From NCBI GenBank assembly GCA_036873755.1, contig JAVTVY010033874.1:1-64000 (forward strand): a stretch of 64,000 bases of DNA. The letters run 5' to 3'. The translations under genes were made by a program, and so were the position numbers. The notes beneath the pieces are model-generated. The model saw only the letters and a list, made by a program, of their open reading frames with translations, did no database searches and had not been told where the DNA came from. The DNA is from Hanleya hanleyi. Taxonomy: Eukaryota > Mollusca > Polyplacophora > Lepidopleurida > Hanleyidae. Shown here one piece after another: positions 12,066 through 22,891 of this stretch (its first letter is position 1; each line of letters begins with the position of its first letter).

Positions 12066-12430
12066 CTGTATTTACAAACATGGATGGTTATAGTTTGACC
12101 AATGGTTTGAGTGAGATACATGTACATTTCAACAATAATCACCTGTATGACACAACATATATAGTAAGAGTTACCCCCCCTCCATTGCTGACATGAGGTC
12201 AACCTGCATAATTTTGGGACAGACAGGGAATCTCCTGAAATTGATGCGAAAGCATTGGCCTGAGAGATCGAAAATGGTTTCAGTTAATAAGTCCTGACAT
12301 AATGATGGGACAAAACTGCCAAAACATATATATGCCTGGATGCCTGTATCCCTGTCATACAATGGATTCAAAGTTTGCTTTTCAAAATGTGATATTTAAC
12401 ACAGTCATACATGTATATATTCTTCCCTAC

Positions 12431-12763
12431 CTTGAGATCAGCCATCTGTTTCTGTAGTATTTCTGGGTTGGAACTGGCTGGGGACTGTTCATCTACCTTA
12501 TCCATGAAGTCAGACAGCCAGTCCCCAAACTCCTGTAGGTGAGTGTTATAGTGGGCACTGAGTCCCTCCAGGGCGGACAGACCCTCCTGCCTCTCCTTGA
12601 GTTTAGACTGCAGCTTCTCCCAGTTCTTACTGACCCCTTCCATGTGTGTGTTAATACTGATAGCATCCTTGGAGTCCGTCTCACATTTGTCAAGTACGGA
12701 GTGTCCTGCCTGTAGGAACTGTTCATACAAAGGCTCCAGACTGATCAACTCCTCTTGTAATAC
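12431..12763 (-). CDS. MACF1: Spectraplakin exon J (111 codons)
   Basis: Phase 0 at both ends; acceptor TTGCAG, donor AAG|GTAGGG. The peptide covers a whole repeat including NWEKLQSKLKERQ and FGDWLSDFMDKVDEQSP. Confidence 0.9.
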
Positions 12764-12997
12764 CTGCAATTTTAATAATTAATTTTATTATGCAAAAAAC
12801 AATAGATCACTCAGGTAGAATAATATTTGCACTATTCGTGTCAATAAAGCAAATGATGAAATCTTTGCATTCCCTTCGCTGGATTAATCAAATTCGAGGA
12901 AAGAGCTGTAACCATGGTAACATGATTCTGCTTTCAACTAATTTGATGTAATTGATGGAAAGTGATGTAAACATGCATGATAAATCCTGAGTAGCAG

Positions 12998-13585
12998 AGT
13001 TGAAGTTAATGTCCCAGCCATTAATATTTCAGCCATACAGCAGCGATGGCAAACAGTAATATATTGACATTATGATATTCATGAAGTATCATGCACCATG
13101 GGGTTATTGGGCATGAACAGAATAGACCCAGTCCCCAGGCAGCTTGTCATAAGAGTTGAAGTTAACGTCACAGTAATATTCAGCCATATACAGTACAAGG
13201 CAGAAATAACTTGCTCATAAACGCGAGTGAAAAAAACCATTTTTGCGACTATAATTTATTAATCGCAGCCGGAAAACTCGCCTAAATCGCGCCAAAAAAC
13301 AAAAGCATAATCGCGACTGAAACGCCTACGGTCGACGCGTTTCAGTCGAGATTATGCTTTTGTTTTTTTGCGCGATTTAGGCGAGTTTTCCGGCTGCGAT
13401 TAATAAATTAAAGTCGCGAAAATCTTTTTTTTCACTCGCGTTTATGAGCAAGTTATTTCTGCCTTGTACTGTAGCGATGGCAAGCAGTAAATTATTGACA
13501 TTTACCCAGGTGACAAGCTGGGTCCTGGATTCTGTTCATGCCCGATAACCTCATGGCGCATGATACTTCATCAATGTCATACTGC
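12998..13585. repeat. Nested direct and inverted repeats around a MITE
   Basis: A stretch containing GAGTTGAAGTTAA, CAGCCATA and GCGATGGCAA occurs intact at 12,998-13,072, and again split by the palindromic MITE at 13,152-13,190 plus 13,474-13,504. Outside these, 13,073-13,150 is the inverted complement of about 13,505-13,585 (GTATCATGCACCATGGGGTTA versus its complement). The result is an older foldback holding a duplicated site, later interrupted by the MITE. Confidence 0.75.
13191..13471. mobile_element. Palindromic MITE (281 bp) with TA target duplication
   Basis: Nearly perfect inverted arms of about 130 bp begin CAGTACAAGGCAGAAATAAC and meet near 13,331-13,336. TA flanks both ends (13,189-13,190 and 13,472-13,473), as for Tc1/mariner-related elements. 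The arms are CpG-rich relative to the intron. It lies in the spectraplakin intron between exons I and J and has no ORF. The neighbouring duplicate at 13,027-13,071 looks like the empty site. Confidence 0.88.
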
Positions 13586-13729
13586 CACATCCAGATAAAG
13601 ATCTATTATGTATCTTTGTCATGTAACTTGGCATTCGGACACTACCTGTTTAATCCTGAAGCGTTTTACAACATTTGGCCTCTGGCAGGGAATAACAGAA
13701 ATATTCTGACATATTACTCAGCATCATAC

Positions 13730-13929
13730 CTTGACTTGTTCCTGTTGATTACTGATCATGGCCTTGTCTGTGGCCAGGGGACCGAGGACGGTCAACATCT
13801 TCTCCTTCTGGGTCAGCCAGTTAGTCAGCTGATGCCGACTGTCGTGGAAGTCCTGAAGGTCTGATACGACGTCACCTAACGACTTACGACGCTGTTCTGA
13901 TGCCTCTCGTAGACCAGTCCACTTCTCAT
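13730..13929 (-). CDS. MACF1: Spectraplakin exon I (200 nt)
   Basis: The acceptor is ATTCAG and the donor AAG|GTATGA. The motif NEKWTGLREASEQRRKSL completes one repeat, and LTNWLTQKEKMLTVLGPLA starts the next. Confidence 0.87.
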
Positions 13930-14253
13930 CTGAATGAAGAAAATGTTTGAAAGAACTTCTATAATTTAGCTTTGTACAAGTACTATTAGCCTGAACAATG
14001 ACAAAGTTATTTCACAGATGATGATAAATCCTATAGAAGGTCATAACAGTTGCTAACATGTAAATATCACATTAAGAGCTGAATGTCTGAAAATTCACAT
14101 CAATAAAGTGGTCTTGAAATGCCACAACTTTTCCATCCTAACCCTAATGTTACGATCAATATCTTACCAATGTTTTATTGTTTATATACTACAACTGTAT
14201 CCCATCAAAATCTTACTGGATTCACACTTGCCACAGAATATTGAGTAACTTAC

Positions 14254-14383
14254 TGAGGTCAGCGAGTTGTTGTTGTAGTATATCCTTGCCAGGAACACTG
14301 TCCCTTCGTTTGATCAGTTCATTAGCCTTCTTCCTAATATCCTCCACCACACCTTCCTTACTCACCAACTCTTTGTGGAATTT
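14254..14383 (-). CDS. MACF1: Spectraplakin exon H (130 nt)
   Basis: The acceptor is TTTCAG and the donor CTCA|GTAAGT. The peptide includes ELVSKEGVVEDIRKKANEL, a helix B/C segment. The exon ends phase 1, matching exon I. Confidence 0.82.
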
Positions 14384-14944
14384 CTGAAATCAAACAGCAG
14401 AAAAATTTGGGTGTTTTACTTCTGTAATATCTCACCCTACCACAAGAACATAAATGTGTGTGGAAGAAGTGGAATCATAGTGTAAGACCGCATGAATATG
14501 TGGCAGGACTGGAGTGGAACGCTAAACTTTGTATGGGTCATTGAAAGTACCAGCAAGGTCAGTCAAGTTTTCAGTGTTGATAGATAAAGGTTGCTTTACC
14601 ACCAGGTTTTGATGTGGTCCTGAATACAGCATATCCAGTGGATGGAAGGGAGAAAGAACCTGTAGAAGACTGAATGAGCAAAGTCACAAAGCATTCCAGT
14701 CTGGAGACTTCTACTCAACCACGTGTCTGACCATTTTCAATGGAGAAAATCTGTAGGCACCATATATCAATGGAGCATCTTGGTCATTTCACTAAAGTGA
14801 TTTTCTGTCCTTCTCTTGCACAGAGATTGAGACATTTAATGTTCAACCACGGAGTGATGAGCAGGCTTTTTACTTTGATGAAGTAAAATGCATATCCCTA
14901 ACTACAGTAAGTCTACAAGTATTTGTGTCGGGCAATATATGCAC

Positions 14945-15180
14945 CTCGTGTGTCTTGAGCTTTTTGCGAGCTTCTTTCTCATTGGTTGGAACTGGTCCGG
15001 TGAGTTCACTCCCCTTCTCCTTCATATCGAGCCATGCTAGGATGTCCTGTACATCCTGGAGGTAGGACTTGACACTGTCCAGGTTTCCCTGAAGTTCCTG
15101 TTGACGCTCAGTCAGCCTCTCACCCAGGATATCATAATGTTGGTTAATGTCAACCAACTCTTGTTGAGTCTCCGTCAAAT
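14945..15180 (-). CDS. MACF1: Spectraplakin exon G (236 nt)
   Basis: The acceptor is GAACAG and the donor GAG|GTGCAT, an atypical +3 to +6. The motif DILGERLTERQQELQ followed by ILAWLDMKEKG resembles the vertebrate MACF1/dystonin repeat that follows the Ser-rich linker. Confidence 0.88.
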
Positions 15181-15549
15181 CTGTTCATATTCAACCAAAA
15201 GTAATTTTCTATAGAAATCAATTTTGTGAGGGATTGTACATTTGTTATGACAGTGTGCATACACATTCATTTATGATAAATGACAGGAGTAAAATTTGGT
15301 TAAGCAACTTGAATAAGCAATTAACATCCGTTCACTTTGAGGAATACACCAAAAACTATTCCCATCACCTTCTATTCAATGTATTACATAAATGTTGTCA
15401 CTAGCCTCATTATTTCTGAGTAGTTTAATCGGTAAACTGTTCAAGATCCAATTTTGAATACTTCTTCGATCATGAATATTCCAACCAAAAATACTGTGTT
15501 AATCAGATTAAGACAGTGTACATGTATTAATACAACATACAAGTCATAC

Positions 15550-15705
15550 CATCCAATAAGATATGGTCTGAAGAACTTTTCCTACTGCTCACGCCACTCG
15601 ACTCGCTGGACATTGGACTGACCGCTGCTCCTAGCGTGGGTGGTGTGAAGGTCGGTGAGGGTGTACGGAAGCGTGGTGATGCAGCGCCAGACGTTCTCCT
15701 CCCTC
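15550..15705 (-). CDS. MACF1: Spectraplakin exon F: Ser/Pro/Thr-rich linker
   Basis: The exon begins with two bases completing the codon from exon E and ends phase 1 at GATG|GTATGA. The peptide has no helical repeat character. It includes SPRFRTPSPTFTPPTLG and a serine cluster ending SSRKSSSDHILLD. Vertebrate spectraplakins have a comparable Ser-rich insert between rod repeats. Serine/threonine followed by proline suggests phosphorylation, which is inference. Confidence 0.8.
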
Positions 15706-15934
15706 CTATAAGTTAGTAACACTCGTTGAATGTGAGCAAAACATTTCACCTCATACAACATCAAAATTAGAACAAATACACGCACAATTCCCATGTTGCA
15801 ATTTCTTTGCCCAATATTACAGACATATTCATAATCTTAACGAGATTATCTTCAAATCCTATTAGCATATTTAGATAGATTTCATCAAATGAATGTTGCC
15901 TTTGCGACTGATTTGTTAGGATAACAACAGAGTG

Positions 15935-16002
15935 ATACTTCACAACAAACAGAATGAATTCACAACAAACAAAGTGAATTCACAACCAACAAAGTGAGCT
16001 TC
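15935..16002. repeat. About 20-bp tandem repeat, 3-4 copies
   Basis: The words CACAACAAACAGAATGAATT, CACAACAAACAAAGTGAATT and CACAACCAACAAAGTGAGCT follow one another in the intron between exons E and F. Confidence 0.75.
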
Positions 16003-16095
16003 ACAAGTGGTGTAATATTAGGCACTCTATGTATGACTTGAACACATAAGTTGGCTTAACATGACAATTAAGACTATACTTTTCTGTGAACTCAC

Positions 16096-16219
16096 TTGTC
16101 ATCAGCCTTCTGACTGGACTGTGGGGCTGATCTATATGAACCAGAGCATCGTACGTATTTCCCAGGTCATTCACATCATCTATCTTGGGAGAATAATCTT
16201 CATACTCTCTCATCAGAGG
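16096..16219 (-). CDS. MACF1: Spectraplakin exon E (124 nt)
   Basis: The exon starts in phase 0 after TTCTAG and ends phase 1 at ACAA|GTGAGT. The peptide NDLGNTYDALVHIDQPHSP closes a repeat and leads into a proline/serine linker encoded by the next exon. Confidence 0.85.
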
Positions 16220-16524
16220 CTAGAAAGTACAAATCACAGTTACATGTAGCTCTTTCAAAATTAAAAATGTCTAACTGTTGAGACATTGTCTTTGGGTCAG
16301 TGTTTAACAACTCTCACCTTACACTATCATTAATGTATGACAAATAAAACTTACTCATCATCTAATCAACTTAACTTTAGGTCGTTACTTAGCTAGGACG
16401 ACGAGCAGAAAGTTATTATTTCCATGTTTGACCGAGTTCAAGCATAACTGCATGAAGGTAGGATAAACATAATCATTTCAAAGTAATTATTTAAGCCAAC
16501 GATATGAAGTATTGGATCTCTTAC

Positions 16525-17835
16525 CTGTATCTCCTCTATCTGTCTCCCAATGACTTCCACCTCCACTGCCACAGGCTCGAAGCTGTCCACCTGACCCTCC
16601 ATATTGGCGAGCCACTCAAGAGCCTCCATTTTAGCCATTTCAAAGTCACTACCTTGTTTACGTCTCAGTCCGGCTTCTTTTTCTCTATCACCTAACAGCG
16701 CCTCAAAGTCAGCCCAGTTTGTTTCCAGATCTGCTAAACCGTCTTTCACACTGGCCACTTCTCCCGTTCGACCATCTTGGATAAGTTGGGAGCCGAGTTG
16801 TTTGAGTTCCTCTAGTTCTTCTATATGTTGCTCCTTGTCTCGTTGAATTTGGTCAATTCTCTCCTTGAAGCTTTCATTGTCCAGTCTGGTAAGATCCCTG
16901 GATTCTAAACTTTCAATGTGAGATACCAGCCACTCATTGCAGTCTCGAAGGTCTTCCTGGAAACCAGAGAGCTTCTCGAACACCTCCTCAACGTCAGTTC
17001 TCCGTCCTTTAGATTTGCTTTCTACACCCTGGAACTTGGTGTCCAATTCATTCAATCTGGACTCAACTGACTTAGCCATTTCTAATTCACATGTTTGCAT
17101 CAACTCTCTGGCATTGTGTTTGATGGAGTCTATCCCAGGTTTGTGACTCTCGACATCTGACTCGAGGACTCTAGCTTCACGGACCTGCTCTATCAGATTC
17201 TCTCTCTGTAAACTAATAGGCCTGGAGCTGTTCAGTGAACTATCGGTTTCTTTCAGCCAGGAGGTCAGATCGTCCATGGCTGCATTAACGTCCTGGGTCT
17301 TCACTAGCGCCACCTGCAGGGCATGGGCTCTACTGCTGGTATTTTCAGCAATGGTCTCGTAGCGTTTGGAGATATCCTCAATGACACCTTCGATCTCCTC
17401 CAATTGAACAGGGTCTGCACCAATCTCTTGTAAAGCTTCCTTAATGCCCTTGGCCTTCCTCTGAAGCTCTTGTAGGTGACTTGTCTGTGCAATAGTTTCC
17501 ATGTTCAGTGTTTTGACCTTGTCCAGTTGCTGGTTGAGTTTGTTTGTATCAGAAGTTGAGGGTTCCGTCGTCACATTGTCAAGCTGTTCTTCTGCCCCCT
17601 TTAACCAGGACAACATCTTACTGGTACCTTCCGTGAACTCCTTCTGTTTGGCCACCATTTCATAGAGTTTCTCATTGTGTTCATTACACCTGGATTTCAA
17701 GTGTTCATACCTGCTAACGAGCCCCTTCATGCATTCTTTGATGTGTACTCCTTCCGTACCATCCAGTGTTAACCTGCTAGCACGCTTGGCCTTGTCACGA
17801 CCAAGCTTGTAGGCTTCTAACTCAAACTTGTGAAG
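16525..17835 (-). CDS. MACF1: Spectraplakin exon D (437 codons, four spectrin repeats)
   Basis: This is the largest exon: acceptor TTGTAG before CTTCACAAG, donor ATACAG|GTAAG, phase 0 at both ends. It encodes four spectrin repeats marked by SWLKGAEEQLD, SWLKETDSSLN, EWLVSHIESLE and EWLANMEGQVD, spaced about 100-110 residues apart. There are no internal stops. A single uninterrupted exon over four repeats contrasts with the finely split exons downstream. Confidence 0.93.
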
Positions 17836-18079
17836 CTACAAAATGAATAAAATGAATAAACAAGGTTTTTGAATGTAGTGACTGGGAAAACAAAAAGATT
17901 TGACTAAAGAAATAGTGCACAAAAGAATATCAAGGATAACCATAGACAACCAAAGAAATGCTTCAACAATATTTATCAGTAAATTTCTGGACTATACAGA
18001 GAATTGAATATAGTATCATAAAAATGTCCCCTTTAATTTGCATATATTACTAATGTCCATCTTGTTAGATAAGGCCTAC

Positions 18080-18163
18080 CCTAATATCATCTGTGATCTT
18101 CTGTGTTGTCAGGTTAAGGAACCGTACATCCGCTTGGTGGGCAATCACATCCTGAGTAAATGC
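18080..18163 (-). CDS. MACF1: Spectraplakin exon C (28 codons)
   Basis: This is a short exon with acceptor TTGTAG and donor AGG|GTAGGC, phase 0 at both ends. The peptide TQDVIAHQADVRFLNLT is a helix B fragment continuing exon B. Confidence 0.75.
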
Positions 18164-18774
18164 CTACAAGGTTCAACATATAACAAATGAAAGGCTATGA
18201 GAATAGGTATCTTATCAAAATGTCCTATTTCCTTGAGCAAGAATGTAGGATGCCATACTCTAGTCATTCAGAATAATATGTGTTTCAGGTAACGAGTTCC
18301 ATCATAAGGTAGGTTGGTTAGGAATTTTTTTTTGAGGGGGGGGGGAGCAAATATGTAATATCAATGTAATAGAGGCCAACTCTAAAATTTACCAATTATT
18401 TTGGGTTAGAATGGTAACCGGAGACACTTTTCTTATGGATGATCTTAATTAATTCTTATCAGAATACATATATGTAATGAGGTTAATGAAATTTGATCAG
18501 AGCTCATACAATTCTTACAAATCTATACAGTTCTGCAAAACTGACTTCAAACACAATGTCATCTTGAGTTTCAGAGGTTGAAACTACTTTATCCGTATTA
18601 CTTTCTGCAGTACAATGTACTTTCCACCTCAAGAACAATATTACTTGCAGTCTTCCTGAGGTTCAACACTGATTTGAGTTATAATAGAATGAGGTTCAAA
18701 TCCTCCGAAGATGCTTAATGTTGAAGTAAATTGGTATTTTTATCAGGTATATTCAGACAGTGGGTTATCTTTAC

Positions 18775-18957
18775 CTTTTGTTTTTGTGAGTCTGCTCTTA
18801 GGTTATCCAAGTCCTGGCTTTTCCGTGACTCTGCCTTCAGCTCAGATTCAGCTTTCTTCAGCCAGCTCTCAAATTTCGAAGCTTCCTCGCCAAACTTCCT
18901 CAGCTCCTCTGACGCTGCTCTAGTGTACTTGAAACGTATTTCGGTAGCCTTATGCAC
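18775..18957 (-). CDS. MACF1: Spectraplakin exon B (61 codons)
   Basis: The acceptor TAG precedes GTGCATAAG and the donor is AAG|GTAAA. Both boundaries are phase 0. The motif SKFESWLKKAESELKAES is a typical spectrin helix A with its tryptophan. Confidence 0.85.
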
Positions 18958-19035
18958 CTAGAAAGTGAAGAAATCACACAGATCCAACATATGTCTGTCC
19001 ATTGTCTACAATATCTCATTATTTAATAAACTGTA

Positions 19036-19120
19036 TTTCAACTGTCAACCTTATTTCAACAGTCAACTGTATTTCAACAGTCAATTGTATTTCAAGTCAA
19101 CTGTATTTTCAGCACCCAAG
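19036..19120. repeat. About 20-bp tandem repeat, 4 copies
   Basis: Variants of GTCAACTGTATTTCAACA are repeated in the intron between exons A and B. Confidence 0.75.
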
Positions 19121-19324
19121 GACAACAATCAATAAAATAAATGCATCAGCTCAATGTCTTGTAGATCCACATTTGTCATTGACCAGTTCTAGACTTTTTA
19201 ATTTTAGTTTTTTGTTTCAATTAAATTTTAAATGACTAATTAGCAAATCTTTCACACAGTAATATGCCATCGGACTGTCCATCCATCACTAGGTATGGAA
19301 GGATGTCAGGACTGATGAACTCAC

Positions 19325-19480
19325 CTTATCGTAATGTGATTGGATGTCCATCACCAAGTCCTGTAACTCTAGCACCTGTTCAGGAGTTAGCTCTTCTGTT
19401 TGGTGTTCTAACAGCTGTTCTGCCTGGTACGTCGTTGAGGCAATTGGCTGTTGATGGGCACGCACCTCGGTACACAATGA
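19325..19480 (-). CDS. MACF1: Spectraplakin exon A (52 codons, most 5' in window)
   Basis: The acceptor is CTTCAG before TCATTG and the donor is AAG|GTGAG. The phase is 0 at both ends. The peptide includes EVRAHQQPIASTTYQAEQLL, helical and glutamine/glutamate rich as in a spectrin repeat. No earlier spectraplakin exon was found upstream, up to 64 kb. An in-frame TAA lies just before the acceptor, so the exon is not extended. Confidence 0.8.
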
Positions 19481-21292
19481 CTGAAGAGGTTAAGACATAG
19501 TGATAGGGTTGCAGATAAACACTACCAATTATTTAAATTTGTATCAGACCGCTTGATTGTGTATTAATTATCATTATCAACTTTCTACAGCTTGTTAGAT
19601 ATTATGATGATTAACACATAGGGTGGAGCAATAAACAACTAATAAAATCTGATGCCGATGTATTATTTGTTGCATTCTAACAGTCTGCTGTTCTAGCAGT
19701 CTGGGACACAACTCTTCTTATACATGACTTAGGGCTGTTCCAGAAAAAAGTACATGGGGGGACAGACGGCACTTCATATATTTACGTATGGGTCGTGGGG
19801 TAAACGAGTTATATGATTACATGGGTGGTTGTCTGGATGATAAACTGATTTATGTGGGTTGTGGGTTATGGAAAAGAAAACTAAATTCTGGTGGTTGTTT
19901 GGGGATTTAATAAAATTAATAGAAGTTGCACAAAATAAATCTAGAAGGCGAGTTCTTCTTCACCAAATCCCTTTTTTTGACGGGTCGCCACACCAAGAAC
20001 TGCGCGATCGAGAAGAAGTTCGTCTGAATTCACTCATCAGAATTTACCCTCGGGGCGATTATTCTGTTATAAGGAGGCACATTATGTGACACAGTTTGTT
20101 TGTGCAGAGGAATATGCTCGAATCCGGGAAATACCGAATGTCGTCACATGATCAATCTCGACCAATAGAACAGATTTTCAGAATCTCAAGAAAATTCGCG
20201 GACTTTCAGCCTCTCCCGACCATGTTGTTGTTGTTGCAATTTTTGTAGATAATGAATCTCCGTTAAACCATTCTAGCAAACGGAAAATCTTTTGGCTTGG
20301 GTTTGAGAATGCCTCAAAAATATAAATTTTGTGAATAGAATTCCAGTTCTGTACCTCCGGGGGGTTAATAAGTTCGAAATAACTGGTTCCCGTGCGTTTT
20401 ACATTGATTGACAGAACAGTGCGTTCTCCCCGCAGAGTCGTATTTCCCAAAATAGACTCAGCCGACTCAGCTTCCTGTTAAGTAGGTCAGGGAAAGCTGA
20501 ATGCCTGTAGCTCTGTCTGCAGTCTGACCCGCTTTTGCGCAGCTGAGGGCGGGTTGTTCTCGCCCCGTGGATGTAACTGGAAGCAGTACGTAACCGCGTG
20601 TTTGTTGGCGGCAGTTTTCACAGGGAAGTTTCTATGGCTCACTGTTGACAATGTCAGACGTATATTGGTAGTTTTCAGTCGACTATGTACAAAATTGTTG
20701 ACAGGACGACTGGCATAAAAGGACTTTGAAACTGGAGTCAAAAACAAATTTTAATGGTCATGGCTGGAGGAAAAATAAATATCAGTGGCATCTGACGGTG
20801 CATGTTGTGCAACGATAAACTGAAATACGTAACCACTGGCAAGAGTGACTTGAATAATCATTTTCAACTTGCAAAAAATCTCAAATCTAATAGAATATTT
20901 GCGAAAAAGTTGTGCCCAGCTGGGCTAAAACGCAATCATACATACATATAAAACATACAAAACAAACAAAAATAATAAAAGGGTTTCCATTTACCTGTGC
21001 CCATTGTAATACGATGGAGTGCCCAATCAAACCAACCAACCAACATTTACCCAACATTAAAATAGCCATATTTTATAATAATCATAGGCATGCTGAGGTG
21101 TATATTGTGATCAGTGATTCTATAGAACATCAAACATGTATACTAACCCAAGAGGCTGAAACAGTCGTAGACAAATTTTGCGGTTGCTTCAGCCATGATA
21201 AAGTTTGAGCCATCAACAAGTTGCTTGAAAATGAGACTTTGCATTGTCTGTTCGCTGCCTAGCTAAAATATCCATCACACAATTATTATTAC

Positions 21293-21506
21293 CTTTGCGC
21301 CCTATTGGACATTCATTAACTTGAGAAAATGGCCCACGATGAATAAAAATAACATAATCGATGTTGTGATCATCCCCTGTATACACAGGGTCTATTATGA
21401 CGGAAATGCCCATCTTCTCGACCCTCAATTTCAGGTCATTTTGAGGCTCCACAAGGATAATTTTATCATCTGTAATTAATATATGACCGACGAAGGGCAA
21501 TTTAGT
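21293..21506 (-). CDS. Exon-like ORF inside the TIR element, unknown protein
   Basis: A 214-nt open segment with a plausible acceptor (GGCAG) and donor (AAAG|GTAATA) encodes DDKIILVEPQNDLKLRVEKM followed by VIIDPVYTGDDHNIDYVIF. I do not recognise it. It has natural amino-acid composition and could be an exon of the element's own protein or a captured gene piece. No partner exons could be assigned with confidence. Confidence 0.3.
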
Positions 21507-21694
21507 CTGCCATTTCGGTATTTTTATTTATCGCGGCCCATTTTCTGAATAATGAAGGTTATCGGCATAGCATTGAGGGAAGGTGGACACTATGAATCTT
21601 AGCTATTCACTGCCTCGCAATCTCATGTTGAGTAGACAAAGCCAATTTCATTTGCTTCCAATAGTGTGGCGTCTACATCACAGGTGTTCAGAGT

Positions 21695-21875
21695 TTTTTT
21701 TGCAAAGATCCACTCCAATCTCTGATCGAAGAGCGGCACCTTCAGTGGTTTGGCTGGGTTGATGAAAATGGCGGGGGAATTTTTTTTTTACAAAGACCCA
21801 CTCCAATCTCTGATCGAAGAGCGGCACCTTCAATGGTTTGGCTGGGTTGATGAGAATAGCGGGGAAAGAGTTGTT
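21695..21875. repeat. Tandem duplication, ~88-bp spacing
   Basis: Two near-identical segments containing CTCCAATCTCTGATCGAAGA and GGTTTGGCTGGGTTGATGA begin at about 21,703 and 21,791, inside the TIR element. Confidence 0.8.
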
Positions 21876-22891
21876 GAAGAGTTTCTTAAGGCAGTAAATT
21901 TGGGGCAATACTGGTCGCCTTTTGACAAATCAGGTTTGGTGATTTACGTCAGTTAAGGAATATATCTATACAAGAACTATAGATGAACTGAAGGAATCAA
22001 TTTTTGGGAAAAAACGTGAGACATTTCAAACGATTTATCAATGCCCTGGGAACACAAGTTGGGCCAATGCCGGCAACAGAACTGCATGGTACAACAACAA
22101 AGAATATTTTTTTTATACATATATATATTTGGATGTCCAGTGTATATAACCAATTTTAAGTGACAATATTGCCTGGCGGTAGAGAGATACATGTACAAAT
22201 ACAAAAATGCAAATTACAACAGTACAGAAAATACAGTTTTATGGATTGTTGGCTTGAAGATATTTTTTTTATTTACATGGGTTGTTGGGTTGAAGTACGT
22301 TTATTTTAAGTACATGGGTTGTTGGGTTGAAAGTAACTGTATATCTAAATCTGGTGGTGGTTGGTTACAAATTATATTCAATAATATGGGTGGTAGGGAT
22401 AAAAATATATTTAATTACATGGGTGGTGGGGGCAAAAAAAAAGTGCCTTCTGTCCCCCCCATGCGTTTTTTTCTGGAACAGCCCTAAGACAAAGTCGAAG
22501 TTATGTTCACCGCATGCTTTTTATCGATACAACAGGGGTCGAAATTGCTATCTATTTGGTACTGTTCTGCAGTTATTCAGTCAGTTTATATGTATTTTAA
22601 TTGTATGCCGGACAATCCTTGACAAATATCCTGCAAGTGTTTGGTGAACATTTCACGATTGTCCGAAGTGAGAATTTTTTTATTTTATTGCAATTACACC
22701 TATGATAATGCATGATATGCATATTTAAAAATGATGCGGATTTGCCTGAGAACCAGCTGTTATTATTAGACTTGAAAAAAGAATTTTTTTTGAGAAGAAT
22801 CTTAAATTTAATTAAACCCCGACACGGACAGCTAAGTTCTTATCCATGAAAAAAAAAACATCCATTACCCACCCACCCCCTCCCCCATTAC

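Larger units (their letters stand above)
811..19480 (-). other. MACF1: Spectraplakin gene body (23 internal exons)
   Basis: This is the gene span of a MACF1/dystonin/Shot-type spectraplakin, a giant cytolinker joining actin to microtubules. The 23 exons listed separately sum to 5,293 coding bases, and every exon-exon phase agrees. The peptide is a chain of spectrin repeats with a tryptophan in each helix A (for example SWLKGAEEQLD, SWLKETDSSLN, DWLSETEAMV). Exons at 3,579-3,749 and 2,991-3,320 align from memory with the vertebrate MACF1/dystonin rod, sharing blocks such as GKFxDAL and EYKVVKAQxQEQK. The actin-binding, plakin, EF-hand and GAS2 domains are not present, so the window holds only a rod segment. 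Family assignment is strong. Choosing MACF1 over DST is arbitrary, because invertebrates usually have one such gene. Confidence 0.9.
19732..22484. mobile_element. TIR DNA element, 2.75 kb, TA target
   Basis: Terminal inverted repeats of about 40 bp begin GGGCTGTTCCAGAAAAAA at both ends and continue into CATGGGGGGACAGA and GGCAC. TA flanks each side. Just inside both ends lie repeated TACATGGGTGGTTGG-like words in the same orientation. The interior holds an exon-like open segment (next entry) but no recognisable transposase. It occupies nearly all of the gap between spectraplakin exon A and the last HURP exon. Confidence 0.72.
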
